The position numbers were made by a program, and so were the translations under genes. The notes beneath the pieces were generated by a model. It made no database searches, was not told where the DNA came from, and was given only the letters and a program-made list of their open reading frames with translations. Positions 7,266-14,333 of a stretch of DNA of 64,000 nucleotides are shown piece by piece (the first letter of the stretch is position 1; every line of letters starts with the position of its first letter). This DNA is from Peptoclostridium sp. (GTDB taxonomy: Bacteria > Bacillota > Clostridia > Peptostreptococcales > Peptostreptococcaceae), in assembly GCF_009881055.1 (NCBI RefSeq), contig NZ_WXFG01000023.1, positions 1 to 64,000 on the forward strand, written 5' to 3'.

Positions 7266-8516
7266 TTATTTGAAGTAGCCCTGGTAGAGCGGGAAGCTGC
7301 TCCCAAGCTCGGTGACTTTTCTGGCTATTCCCTCAAGGGCTGTTTTGTCTCCTATGTTGCAGGCTACTTCATCTATGAGCGCGGCTATCTGCTCGGCCTG
7401 CGCCTCTTTCATTCCCTTTATCGTCATGGCTGTTGTGCCTATTCTGACGCCGCTTGTCACTGTCGGTTTTTCGGGATCAAAAGGTATCATGTTCTTGTTC
7501 ACTGTGATGCCTACGCTCTCGAGCGCCTCGTCTAGCTGGACTCCGGTAAGGCCCTTTGGTCTAACGTCTACCAGCATCAGGTGGTTGTCAGTGCCGCCTG
7601 TGACTATCCTAAAGCCCCTCTGCGAAAGTTCCTGGGCAAGCTTTTGGGCGTTCTTCACCACCTGCTGCATGCACTCCCTGTACTTGCTAGTCATGGCATT
7701 CTTGAAGGTGTGCGCCTTTGCTCCCATTACATGGAAATGCATTGAGCCCTGGACTCCCGGGAATATCCCCTTGTCCACCTTGCTGGCGTATTCCGCCCTG
7801 CAGAGTATGAAGCCGCCTCTTGCCCCCGCGAGTGTCTTTGTGGTTGTCGAGGTTACAAAATCCGCATAGGGCACAGGACTTGGTATCACCTTGGCTGCAA
7901 CAAGGCCGGCTATGTGGGCCATGTCCACCATGAAATATGCTCCGACTTCCCTGGCTATTTCAGACATTCTCTCGTAGTCTATGAGCCTTGGATATGCGCT
8001 GGCTCCGGCTATGAGAAGCTTGGGCCTTTTTTCCTTCGCAAGCCTTTCAACCTCGTCGTAGTCTATGATCTCAGTCTCCCTGTCCAGACCGTAGGATATG
8101 CAGTTGTACATCCTGCCTGAAAAGTTGACGCCGCTGCCGTGCGTAAGGTGGCCGCCCTGGTCGAGCCTCATGCCGAGTATGGTGTCGCCCGGCTCGAGTA
8201 TTGCAGAGTAGACCGCCTGGTTTGCCTGCGAGCCCGAGTGCGCCTGTATGTTGGCGTGTTCAGCACCGAAGAGCTCCTTGGCCCTTTCTATTCCAAGCGT
8301 CTCCATCTTGTCCACCTCATGGCAGCCGGCGTGGTATCTTTTTCCGGGATAGCCTTCGGCCGTCTTGTTTGTGAGCACGGAGCCCTGAAGCTCCATTATC
8401 GCCTCGGGAACGTAGCTTTCCGAAGCTATAAGTTCTATTCCGTTCCTTTGGCGCGATAGCTCCGCCTTTACTATGTCGTAGAGCGCCTGGTCTTTTTCCT
8501 TGAGACTCCTTAGCAT
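7266..8516 (-). CDS. SHMT-fold PLP enzyme with altered active site
   Basis: 416 residues from ATG 8516 (GGGGG 8 nt upstream; TTG 8522 is an alternative). The full-length alignment to serine hydroxymethyltransferase is clear: IELIASESYVPEAI, QAHSGSQANQAVYS, MVDMAHIAGLVAA, VTSTTTKTLAGARGG with the PLP lysine K227, and TGGTDNHLMLVDVRPKGLTG. D198, H201 and E54 (E. coli D200, H203, E57) are kept. But four residues that act in E. coli SHMT catalysis differ: Y55 is T52, Y65 is H62, H228 next to the PLP lysine is T226, and the substrate-carboxylate arginine R363 is K367. The loop usually written GGPLMHV is GSMHFHV. Either this is a variant GlyA or, more likely in my view, an aldolase or transaldolase of another beta-hydroxy or alpha-branched amino acid. 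It is a single-gene unit with no glycine riboswitch, so I give no gene symbol. Confidence 0.85.
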   Translation of the reverse strand: MLRSLKEKDQALYDIVKAELSRQRNGIELIASESYVPEAIMELQGSVLTNKTAEGYPGKRYHAGCHEVDKMETLGIERAKELFGAEHANIQAHSGSQANQAVYSAILEPGDTILGMRLDQGGHLTHGSGVNFSGRMYNCISYGLDRETEIIDYDEVERLAKEKRPKLLIAGASAYPRLIDYERMSEIAREVGAYFMVDMAHIAGLVAAKVIPSPVPYADFVTSTTTKTLAGARGGFILCRAEYASKVDKGIFPGVQGSMHFHVMGAKAHTFKNAMTSKYRECMQQVVKNAQKLAQELSQRGFRIVTGGTDNHLMLVDVRPKGLTGVQLDEALESVGITVNKNMIPFDPEKPTVTSGVRIGTTAMTIKGMKEAQAEQIAALIDEVACNIGDKTALEGIARKVTELGSSFPLYQGYFK

Positions 8517-8954
8517 ATTCAATACCCCCGTTTGTATGTTTTTGTGCGGCTGCTTTGCACCGCCGGTGATGCTATTAGTATATGTTTATCCTTTATTTTG
8601 CAGTTCTAATCAACTCTTGGCTTTCCGTCTTTTTGTTAACAAAAATAAGTTCTTTTTTCAGATTTTTCAAAAAAATTATTTTTCCGATCGCATCTCCGTC
8701 GTCTTTCGGGTTTGTGACTAAAATGCAAGGAATGGGGTATTACTTTGAGAACGGAAGGTTTGCAGAGCTTTTTTCGCCATAGAATTATTTTATGGCGTCA
8801 GGCCGCATTGCCGCCTTTATAATTAACAAATTAACATTCGTAGGAAAAGGATATGCCCAGTGCTATAATATTGACATGCTATCCAGTTTTTTGATGCTTT
8901 GACGCTCATGTATTACGCGTTCTTATAATATAGATGGAATCGGAGGTATGAAAA
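8517..8954. other. Divergent promoter region between SHMT-like gene and nuoE
   Basis: 438 nt of AT-rich sequence with no supported gene. It carries the SHMT-like gene's leader and the nuoEF promoter candidate (8899-8929). A second TATAAT sits near 8865 next to TTGACA near 8872, but that spacing does not make a promoter. Confidence 0.5.
8899..8929 (+). promoter_or_regulatory. Candidate promoter of the nuoEF-like pair
   Basis: TTGACG (8899-8904) and TATAAT (8924-8929) with a 19-nt spacer, 26 nt before the start codon. The spacer is 2 nt longer than ideal. Confidence 0.35.
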
Positions 8955-9473
8955 ATGAATAAGCCTTTAAACAGCAAGCTCCAGGAGCAGCATCCGGAGC
9001 TTTATGCGCAGGTTAGCGAGATTGTATCAAAGTGGGGCGCTTCCAGGGACAACCTCATAGCTGTTCTGCTGGATGTCCAGTCCAAAAGCAAGCAGAATTA
9101 CCTTTCCAAGGAGGCTCTGCTGGCGGTGTCTGAGATAATGGGGATAATAGTCCAGGACGTATACGAGGTGGCTTCTTTCTACCATGCCCTATCGACCCGC
9201 CCAAGAGGCAAGTTCCTTGTGCAGCTCTGCCAGGGCACTTCATGCACTGTAAACAAGGTTGTAAACGTAAAGACTGCCCTTGAAGCTGAGCTTGGAATAA
9301 TGATAGGAGGCTCGACGCCTGACGGGCTGTTCACTTTTGAATATACGCCGTGCTTTGGGGCGTGCGATGTTTCTCCGGCAATGAGACTTAACGGAAAGGT
9401 TGTCGGCAATCTCACACCGGAAAAGATAAAGCAGATCATAGGCGAGTGCAGGGAGGCGGCTGAAAATGAGTAA
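8955..9473 (+). CDS. NuoE-like [2Fe-2S] thioredoxin-fold subunit
   Basis: 172 residues, ATG 8955 with GGAGG 9-10 nt upstream. N-terminal helical bundle (residues about 1-75) and C-terminal thioredoxin-like ferredoxin domain with four cysteine ligands in the NuoE/HndA pattern: CQGTSC then TPCFGACD. Such subunits pass electrons between the FMN subunit (next gene, overlapping by 8 nt) and a catalytic partner such as a hydrogenase or formate dehydrogenase. No catalytic subunit is encoded within the window, so the partner is elsewhere or the pair is shared. Soluble, cytoplasmic. Confidence 0.9.
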   Translation: MNKPLNSKLQEQHPELYAQVSEIVSKWGASRDNLIAVLLDVQSKSKQNYLSKEALLAVSEIMGIIVQDVYEVASFYHALSTRPRGKFLVQLCQGTSCTVNKVVNVKTALEAELGIMIGGSTPDGLFTFEYTPCFGACDVSPAMRLNGKVVGNLTPEKIKQIIGECREAAENE

Positions 9474-10719
9474 AACTGTAAGCGTTATATCCAAGAATTT
9501 TTACACGGTAAATCCTGATTCCATAGACGAGTACATAGCGGCGGGCGGCTTTGAGGCTCTCAAGAAGGCCGTCACTATGAAGCCCGAGGAGATAATAGAG
9601 ATACTCAACAAATCCGACCTTCAGGGAAGGGGCGGTGCGGCCTTCTCAGTTGCAACCAAGTGGAACCACGCTGTCAGGGTACCGGCACCTGTAAAGGGCA
9701 TCATGTGCAACGCCGACGAGGGCGAGCCTGGAACCTTCAAGGACAGGTCGCTGCTTGAGCACAATCCCTTCGGCGTGATAGAAGGCATGATAATAGGAGC
9801 CTACGTGGGCGGCGGCTCGGAGATGAACCACGCCAGGATATATATAAGGGAAGAATACACATACCTGCACGGCAGGGTGAGAAATGCCATAAAGCAGGCT
9901 GAGGAAAGGGGCTTCCTTGGAAACAACATACTCGGAACAGGCCTCAACATTGAAATGAAGGTCGTTTCGGGCGCGGGCGCATACGTTTGTGGCGAGAGCT
10001 CCGCACTGCTTGAGTCAACTGAGGGCAAGGCTGGAAGGCCAAGGATCAAGCCGCCAAGGCTTAACAACGTGGGCCTGTACAACCTTCCTACTCTGCTCAA
10101 CAATGTGGAGTCCTACAGCATAGTTCCTATACTTGTAAGGGATGACAGCGAGTACAGAAGCTACGGCACTGAAAAAAGCATAGGAACTAAGATGATAAGC
10201 GTTTCGGGCAACGTCCAAAAGCCAGGAGTCTACGAGATTCCTTTTGGAACAACTATAAGGGAGGTTGTCTACGACATAGCCGGAGGCCTAAGCTCAGAGC
10301 TGCCGCTCAAGTTCGTACAGATAGGCGGAGCCTCTGGAGCCATAGTTCCTGCAAGAGAGCTTGACACTCCAATATCCTACGAGGGGCTTGCAGAGATAGG
10401 CGTAGCCGTAGGTTCGGGCGCCATTGTGGTTGCTGACGAATCCAACTCCATGCTCGACTACTTCGATTCGCTGGCGCACTTTTTCGCCGAGGAGTCGTGC
10501 GGCAAGTGTACTCCATGCAGGGAGGGCAACAGACAGCTTGTAAAAATGGTGGGCCTCATGAAGTCAGGCAAGGCCACTATGGCTGATTTCGACAGGCTTG
10601 TTGACATGCTGGGGCTCATGAAGGGCGCATCTTTCTGCGGCCTTGGCAAAACCGAACCAGCTCCCTTCCTTGCTGCAATAAAGCACTTCGAGGACGAGGT
10701 GAAAGGCTACTTCAAATAG
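9466..10719 (+). CDS. NuoF-like NADH-binding flavoprotein subunit
   Basis: 417 residues; the ATG at 9466 overlaps the NuoE-like gene. FMN/NADH motifs are visible: GRGGAAFSVATKW (residues about 54-66), NADEGEPGTFKDR and CGESSALLESTEGKAGRPR. An SLBB domain follows (about 240-320), then the [4Fe-4S] site ESCGKCTPCREGN with the last ligand in SFCGLGK. It lacks the N-terminal ferredoxin-like and C-terminal 2[4Fe-4S] extensions of HndC/HydB, so it is the short form. It should oxidise NADH or reduce NAD(P)+ in a complex with the preceding subunit; electron bifurcation is possible but cannot be shown without the partner. Confidence 0.9.
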   Translation: MSKTVSVISKNFYTVNPDSIDEYIAAGGFEALKKAVTMKPEEIIEILNKSDLQGRGGAAFSVATKWNHAVRVPAPVKGIMCNADEGEPGTFKDRSLLEHNPFGVIEGMIIGAYVGGGSEMNHARIYIREEYTYLHGRVRNAIKQAEERGFLGNNILGTGLNIEMKVVSGAGAYVCGESSALLESTEGKAGRPRIKPPRLNNVGLYNLPTLLNNVESYSIVPILVRDDSEYRSYGTEKSIGTKMISVSGNVQKPGVYEIPFGTTIREVVYDIAGGLSSELPLKFVQIGGASGAIVPARELDTPISYEGLAEIGVAVGSGAIVVADESNSMLDYFDSLAHFFAEESCGKCTPCREGNRQLVKMVGLMKSGKATMADFDRLVDMLGLMKGASFCGLGKTEPAPFLAAIKHFEDEVKGYFK

Positions 10720-10725
10720 CTGAAT

Positions 10726-10750
10726 ACTCCCGCAATGCCGGGAGTTTCAA
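10726..10750 (+). terminator. Terminator after the nuoEF-like pair
   Basis: ACTCCCG (10726-10732) / CGGGAGT (10739-10745), loop CAATGC, followed by TTC. The T run is short. Confidence 0.6.
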
Positions 10751-10810
10751 TATACAATGGAAGTCATCATCCATTGACCATCATTTGAAATCAAACTGTT
10801 TTTAAGCGGC

Positions 10811-10850
10811 AAAAACCCCCGAACTCTTGGTGTCCGGGGGTTTTGCATTT
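10811..10850. terminator. Strong terminator after agcS (probably bidirectional)
   Basis: AAAACCCCCG pairs with CCGGGGGTTTT around ACTCTTGGTGT-type loop sequence; A run on one side and T run on the other, so it can stop transcription from both directions. It lies after the agcS stop. Confidence 0.8.
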
Positions 10851-10921
10851 GGGGTCGTTTGTATTTAAAATTTGAAGGATTAGTTTTGGCAATTTTACAA
10901 TTATCAATTAAAAATGTTGGC

Positions 10922-12313
10922 TTATGCGATGGCTTTTTTCTCTGCTTCTTTCTTTTCAAGCTCTGCGAAGTATTGCTTTGTCTCTGCTACTATTACTCCG
11001 CTGAGGCCTATTATAGCTATGAGGTTAGGTATAGCCATAAGGCCGTTGACTATGTCCGCTATTGTCCATATGAGGTTAAGCTTGAGGAATGGTCCAACAG
11101 CTACTAGAGCTATGAATATATATTTGTAAGTCTTTATTCCCTTTACTCCGAAAAGATATTCTGTACATCTTTCGCCGTAGTAGTTCCAGCCAAGTATTGT
11201 TGTGAAGGCGAAGAATATCAGTCCTATTGTAACTATGAGCTCGCCTGCCATCGGCATTGCCGAGAAGCCTTGTCTGAACGCCGCTGTAGTAGCTCCTGCT
11301 CCTTCAAGCGATGCGTCGTTCCATACGCCAGTTATTACTAGTGTAAGTCCTGTCATAGTACATATTATTATTGTGTCGAAAAATGTTCCTGTCATCTGTA
11401 CAAGACCCTGTCTTACGCATGATCTTGTCTTTGCAGCCGCCGCTGCTATAGGTGCTGATCCAAGACCTGACTCGTTTGAGAATACTCCCCTTGAAACTCC
11501 GCTCTTTAGAGCTACCATTATTGTGGCTCCTGCAAAACCGCCCGCAGCCGCATGTCCTGTGAATGCGCTTTTTACTATAAGTGCTATAGTTGCTGGAAGC
11601 TGAGCTGCATTAAGTGCAAGTATCAGTACAACACCAACTATGTAGAATACAGCCATGAAAGGCACTATAAGCTCAGACGCCTTAGATATGCTCTTTATTC
11701 CTCCGAGTGTAACAGCTGCAGTAGCTACTGTAAGCACTATTCCAGTTACTATTACCGGTATTTTGAAGGAAATCTCTACCGCTGAAGTTATTGAGTTGAC
11801 CTGAGCAAATGTTCCTATTCCAAAGAACGCAACGCCTATTCCGAATATTGCAAAGCATCTTGCAAGGAACTTGTTGTTTAGTCCTCTTTCGATGTAGTAC
11901 ATAGGTCCGCCGGACATCTGTCCATTTTCGTCAGTAACCCTGTACTTGACTGCAAGCAGCGCCTCGGCGTATTTTGTAGCCATGCCGAAAAGTGCGGCCA
12001 TCCACATCCAGAAAAGCGCTCCCGGACCTCCAAGCCTTATTGCCGTTGCAACACCGACGATGTTACCTGTACCTATTGTTGCTGAAAGAGCCGTACAAAC
12101 AGCTCCGAACGCCGAAACGTCGCCGTCGATCTTCATGTCCTTGGCTTCTGGGTCTTCAGTGAAAAGATACTTAAGAGCCAGCGGAAGCTTAGTTACCTGA
12201 AGAAAGCCCAGTCTGATTGTCAGGTATATACCTGTTCCCATTAGGAGTATCAGCAGCGGCGGGCCCCATAGGAATGTGTTTACCGCTTGGAAAAATGAAT
12301 TGACTTGCTCCAT
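10922..12313 (-). CDS. agcS: Na+/glycine (alanine) symporter, AgcS family
   Basis: 463 residues from ATG 12313, preceded by AGGAGGT at 7-8 nt; the frame upstream of this ATG is leader. It matches the sodium:alanine/glycine symporter family along its length: an amphipathic start (MEQVNSFFQAVNTFLWGPPL), then the conserved GTGNIVGVATAIRLGGPGAL, AEALLAVKYR, GGPMYYIERG, FSNESGLGSAPIAAA and NYYGERCTEYLFG, with about 11 membrane segments. It imports glycine or alanine with Na+. The tandem glycine riboswitch in its leader indicates glycine as the physiological substrate, fitting glycine catabolism. A hairpin covering its RBS (12325-12362) suggests translational control. Confidence 0.95.
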   Translation of the reverse strand: MEQVNSFFQAVNTFLWGPPLLILLMGTGIYLTIRLGFLQVTKLPLALKYLFTEDPEAKDMKIDGDVSAFGAVCTALSATIGTGNIVGVATAIRLGGPGALFWMWMAALFGMATKYAEALLAVKYRVTDENGQMSGGPMYYIERGLNNKFLARCFAIFGIGVAFFGIGTFAQVNSITSAVEISFKIPVIVTGIVLTVATAAVTLGGIKSISKASELIVPFMAVFYIVGVVLILALNAAQLPATIALIVKSAFTGHAAAGGFAGATIMVALKSGVSRGVFSNESGLGSAPIAAAAAKTRSCVRQGLVQMTGTFFDTIIICTMTGLTLVITGVWNDASLEGAGATTAAFRQGFSAMPMAGELIVTIGLIFFAFTTILGWNYYGERCTEYLFGVKGIKTYKYIFIALVAVGPFLKLNLIWTIADIVNGLMAIPNLIAIIGLSGVIVAETKQYFAELEKKEAEKKAIA

Positions 12314-12321
12314 TTTGTTTA

Positions 12322-12362
12322 CCTCCTGCTTTTTTTGAAATTTTTTAAAACAAAAAAGCAGG
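12322..12362 (-). promoter_or_regulatory. RBS-sequestering hairpin, expression platform of the agcS riboswitch
   Basis: In the mRNA CCTGCTTTTTTG (plus coordinates 12351-12362) can pair with CAAAAAAAGCAGG (12325-12337), covering part of the AGGAGG ribosome binding site (12322-12327). The same CCCTG can instead pair with ACAGGG at the 3' edge of the aptamer (about 12429-12436), so the two folds compete. This is a plausible glycine-responsive switch; the folding is inferred by eye. Confidence 0.55.
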
Positions 12363-12427
12363 GACAATCTGATATACAGGAAGAATAATAAAAGATGATT
12401 GCTCTTTGGCTATTCCCGTATTCAAAT

Positions 12428-12664
12428 TCCCCTGTCCTTTTACCTGAGAGATTCGCCGCCTTCATATTGCATACAGAATTCAATATGCATTATACTGCAT
12501 GTTTTGTGCAGAATATAATGTGCATAATCCGGTATACATATGCGCGCGGCTTGCTCCTTCGGTGCTCTGTCGAGTCTCTCCAGAGGTTTGTCCAATAGCG
12601 GTCCTAAGACCTGAAAGCTTCACTTCTTCGGTGCCCGAATGGGCTCTCCCGCTATCTTCATCCA
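12428..12664 (-). promoter_or_regulatory. Tandem glycine riboswitch upstream of agcS
   Basis: Reads on the minus strand. First aptamer: GCGGGAGAGCCC...GCACCGAAG with GCTTTCAGG. Second aptamer: CCTCTGGAGAGACTCG...GCACCGAAGGAGCAA and closing ATCTCTCAGGTAAAAGGAC. The P1 helix CCTCTG / ACAGGG closes the second aptamer. These are the conserved glycine aptamer elements in the usual two-aptamer order. The second aptamer has an enlarged variable stem of about 90 nt (GCCGC / GCGGC at its base). Glycine binding is expected to control agcS. Confidence 0.92.
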
Positions 12665-13109
12665 AAACTATTAATTTGTTGATTTCTTAATTACGATTAT
12701 AGTATAGAAATTATTGATTGTCAACAATGTAACAACTTGTTTTTGAATGGGAACATTTTCAATCAGGCGTATTCATCCCAGCGCTCAAAGTGTTGATTTT
12801 GGCTGTTTTTAAAATTGTGCGTTTATGCAAACAATTCATCCGCACTCAAAATAAGCAAAAATATTTTTTTATGCCCGGATTTTTCACGCTGTAAAATGAT
12901 GCTTTATGAATGTTCTTGAGGTTTTATTGCGGATGCGTGTTTTGGCAGAGCTTTATTGTTATATTATTATCATTTTAAATTGCGCATTATTCTGTTTTCT
13001 GCCACTTGCATGCTTTGCAATTACTATGTTTTAAAAATTCAAAATCTTCAGATATGGTATGCATAGCCTAAACATCCGATTTTCAGTCTGGCGCAGTCTG
13101 ATGTAAGAG
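12665..13109. other. Gene-free stretch between the two glycine riboswitches
   Basis: About 445 nt of AT-rich DNA downstream of the second riboswitch. No frame on the minus strand has both an RBS and a coding look, so the expected riboswitch-controlled gene is absent. No gene on the plus strand either. Confidence 0.6.
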
Positions 13110-13176
13110 ACAAAAAGACAGGGGGACGGTTCTCGTGGCAAGTCACGCCACGAGAACCGTCCCCCTGTCTTTTTGT
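13110..13176. repeat. REP/MITE-like perfect palindrome, copy 1
   Basis: Two perfect 30-bp arms (13110-13139 and 13147-13176) around a 7-nt loop. The arm contains GGGGGACGGTTCTCGTGGC. The GGGACGGTTCT core recurs at 13576 and 50111, and similar palindromes in Firmicutes are linked to REP-associated tyrosine transposases. No transposase gene lies in the window. Confidence 0.85.
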
Positions 13177-13200
13177 AATTTTGTTTTGCGTTTTCGTCAA

Positions 13201-13224
13201 AAAATAAAAAAACCGCCTGGGCAG
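13201..13224 (-). terminator. Terminator/attenuator directly after the second glycine riboswitch
   Basis: On the minus strand ACTGCCCAGGCGGT forms a 5-bp hairpin followed by TTTTTTTATTTTTT. It is about 30 nt after the aptamer, where a riboswitch attenuator would be. The stem is short. Confidence 0.5.
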
Positions 13225-13252
13225 TTTGTATGTTTTAAGGAAAAATTCAGTT

Positions 13253-13455
13253 CTCTGTCCTTTTACCTGAGAGATTCATCTAATTCCAGATCTAAAAAAG
13301 GGATGAGCTTTTTATATAAAAAAGATCTCGATTAAATTTGCTCCTTCGGTGCCTTATATATGGTCTCTCCAGAGTATCGTCTTGATGACAGTCCTAGGCC
13401 TGAAAGCTTTACTTCTTCGGCGCCCCTCTTGGGTCTCTCCTGCCACCTTCATCCG
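13253..13455 (-). promoter_or_regulatory. Second tandem glycine riboswitch, no gene downstream
   Basis: Minus strand. First aptamer GGCAGGAGAGACCC...GCGCCGAAGAAG with GCTTTCAGGCC; second aptamer CTCTGGAGAGACC...GGCACCGAAGGAGCAA and AATCTCTCAGGTAAAAGGAC, closed by CTCTG/CAGAG. All conserved elements are intact, so it is not obviously decayed. A terminator and then a REP palindrome follow instead of a coding sequence; agcS starts more than 900 nt further on behind its own riboswitch. Confidence 0.9.
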
Positions 13456-13575
13456 ATAATAAGATATTGGCAAATAATTATGGATTGCACAGTACCGCAC
13501 TGCGCAATTGTTATTATATATCCTCACAGATATAAAGTCAACCGTATTTATAGATTATTTTTGGATTTAAACGTC

Positions 13576-13635
13576 AAAGACAGAGGGACGGTTCTTGTGG
13601 CTTGAGTAAGCCACAAGAACCGTCCCTCTGTCTTT
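13576..13635. repeat. REP/MITE-like palindrome, copy 2
   Basis: 28-bp arms (13576-13603, 13608-13635) with loop GAGT; arm includes GAGGGACGGTTCTTGTGG. It lies 4 nt from the stop codon of the neighbouring gene, where it could also act as a terminator because a T run follows. Confidence 0.85.
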
Positions 13636-13639
13636 TTGA

Positions 13640-14104
13640 TTATGCTATGTTGGCTTCTCGTTTTTTCTCTTCCAGATAAGCGCACATGGCATGGAAGTCC
13701 TTGAGCCACTTTATCCTGGCCAGATCCCTGAGATCCACTACTATGCCTGTGGCCTTTTGCCTTATGGCCTCCATATCGTAGAGCTCGCACTTTACAAAAC
13801 CGCCCTCAGTCCAGACGTATTTGCACGGTTCGTAGTCGTGCCAGTTGTTTTCGAAATATTTTACCTTGGCAAAGCAGAGCCTATGTATGTGGAATATCAT
13901 TCCTATAACAGTTGACTTCAATGCAAGCTTGTAGCTGAAATACTCCTGAGTGGGATATTTGGGCTCTCTCTTCTCCCAGTACAGGTTCGAATTGAATTTA
14001 AGGCCGTATTTGTCGAGCACTCTGCACTTTTCAGCGCCGAGCTCCTCTCTCATGTAGTTTTCTCTTATTTCGTCGTCGCAAGTCCTCAAAAAATCATAAT
14101 TCAA
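13640..14104 (-). CDS. Hypothetical protein, 154 residues
   Basis: I chose TTG 14104 because GGAGG lies 8 nt upstream of it; the ATG at 14119 includes that RBS inside the gene and is less likely. The product begins MNYDFLRTCDDEIRENYMRE and is rich in aromatic and charged residues (KYFENNWHDYEPCKYVW, IKWLKDFHAMCAYLEEKKRE). No signal peptide, membrane helix or known motif. It lies upstream of the orphan glycine riboswitch, transcribed the same way. I do not recognise the family. Confidence 0.6.
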   Translation of the reverse strand: MNYDFLRTCDDEIRENYMREELGAEKCRVLDKYGLKFNSNLYWEKREPKYPTQEYFSYKLALKSTVIGMIFHIHRLCFAKVKYFENNWHDYEPCKYVWTEGGFVKCELYDMEAIRQKATGIVVDLRDLARIKWLKDFHAMCAYLEEKKREANIA

Positions 14105-14261
14105 AATGAGCACCTCCATATGTCATGCTTTCTGCACTGCTTATATATATTATGCTATGAGGTGTGGATTTACTCAAATTGTAAAATCGCATTGAAGCGC
14201 TGGGATGGATAGAAAAGGTTAATTGAAGAGATGAGAGGATAGTAATGAACTGCGATGCCAG

Positions 14262-14295
14262 AAGGGGAACCAATACTTAGACTGGTTCCCCTTTT
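14262..14295 (-). terminator. Terminator after the large SLH protein gene
   Basis: AAGGGGAACCA / TGGTTCCCCTT with loop ATACTTAGAC; T run on the plus side and a purine run on the other. 39-72 nt after the stop codon of the minus-strand gene. Confidence 0.7.
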
Positions 14296-14333
14296 AGTTC
14301 AATGAGTTGTGCAGTTGGTGAGAGGTACCGCAA

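Noticed and set aside
13135..13335. Open frame on the plus strand through REP copy 1 and the riboswitch edge
   Set aside because: It runs antisense through a palindrome, terminator and aptamer; no RBS and no coding look.
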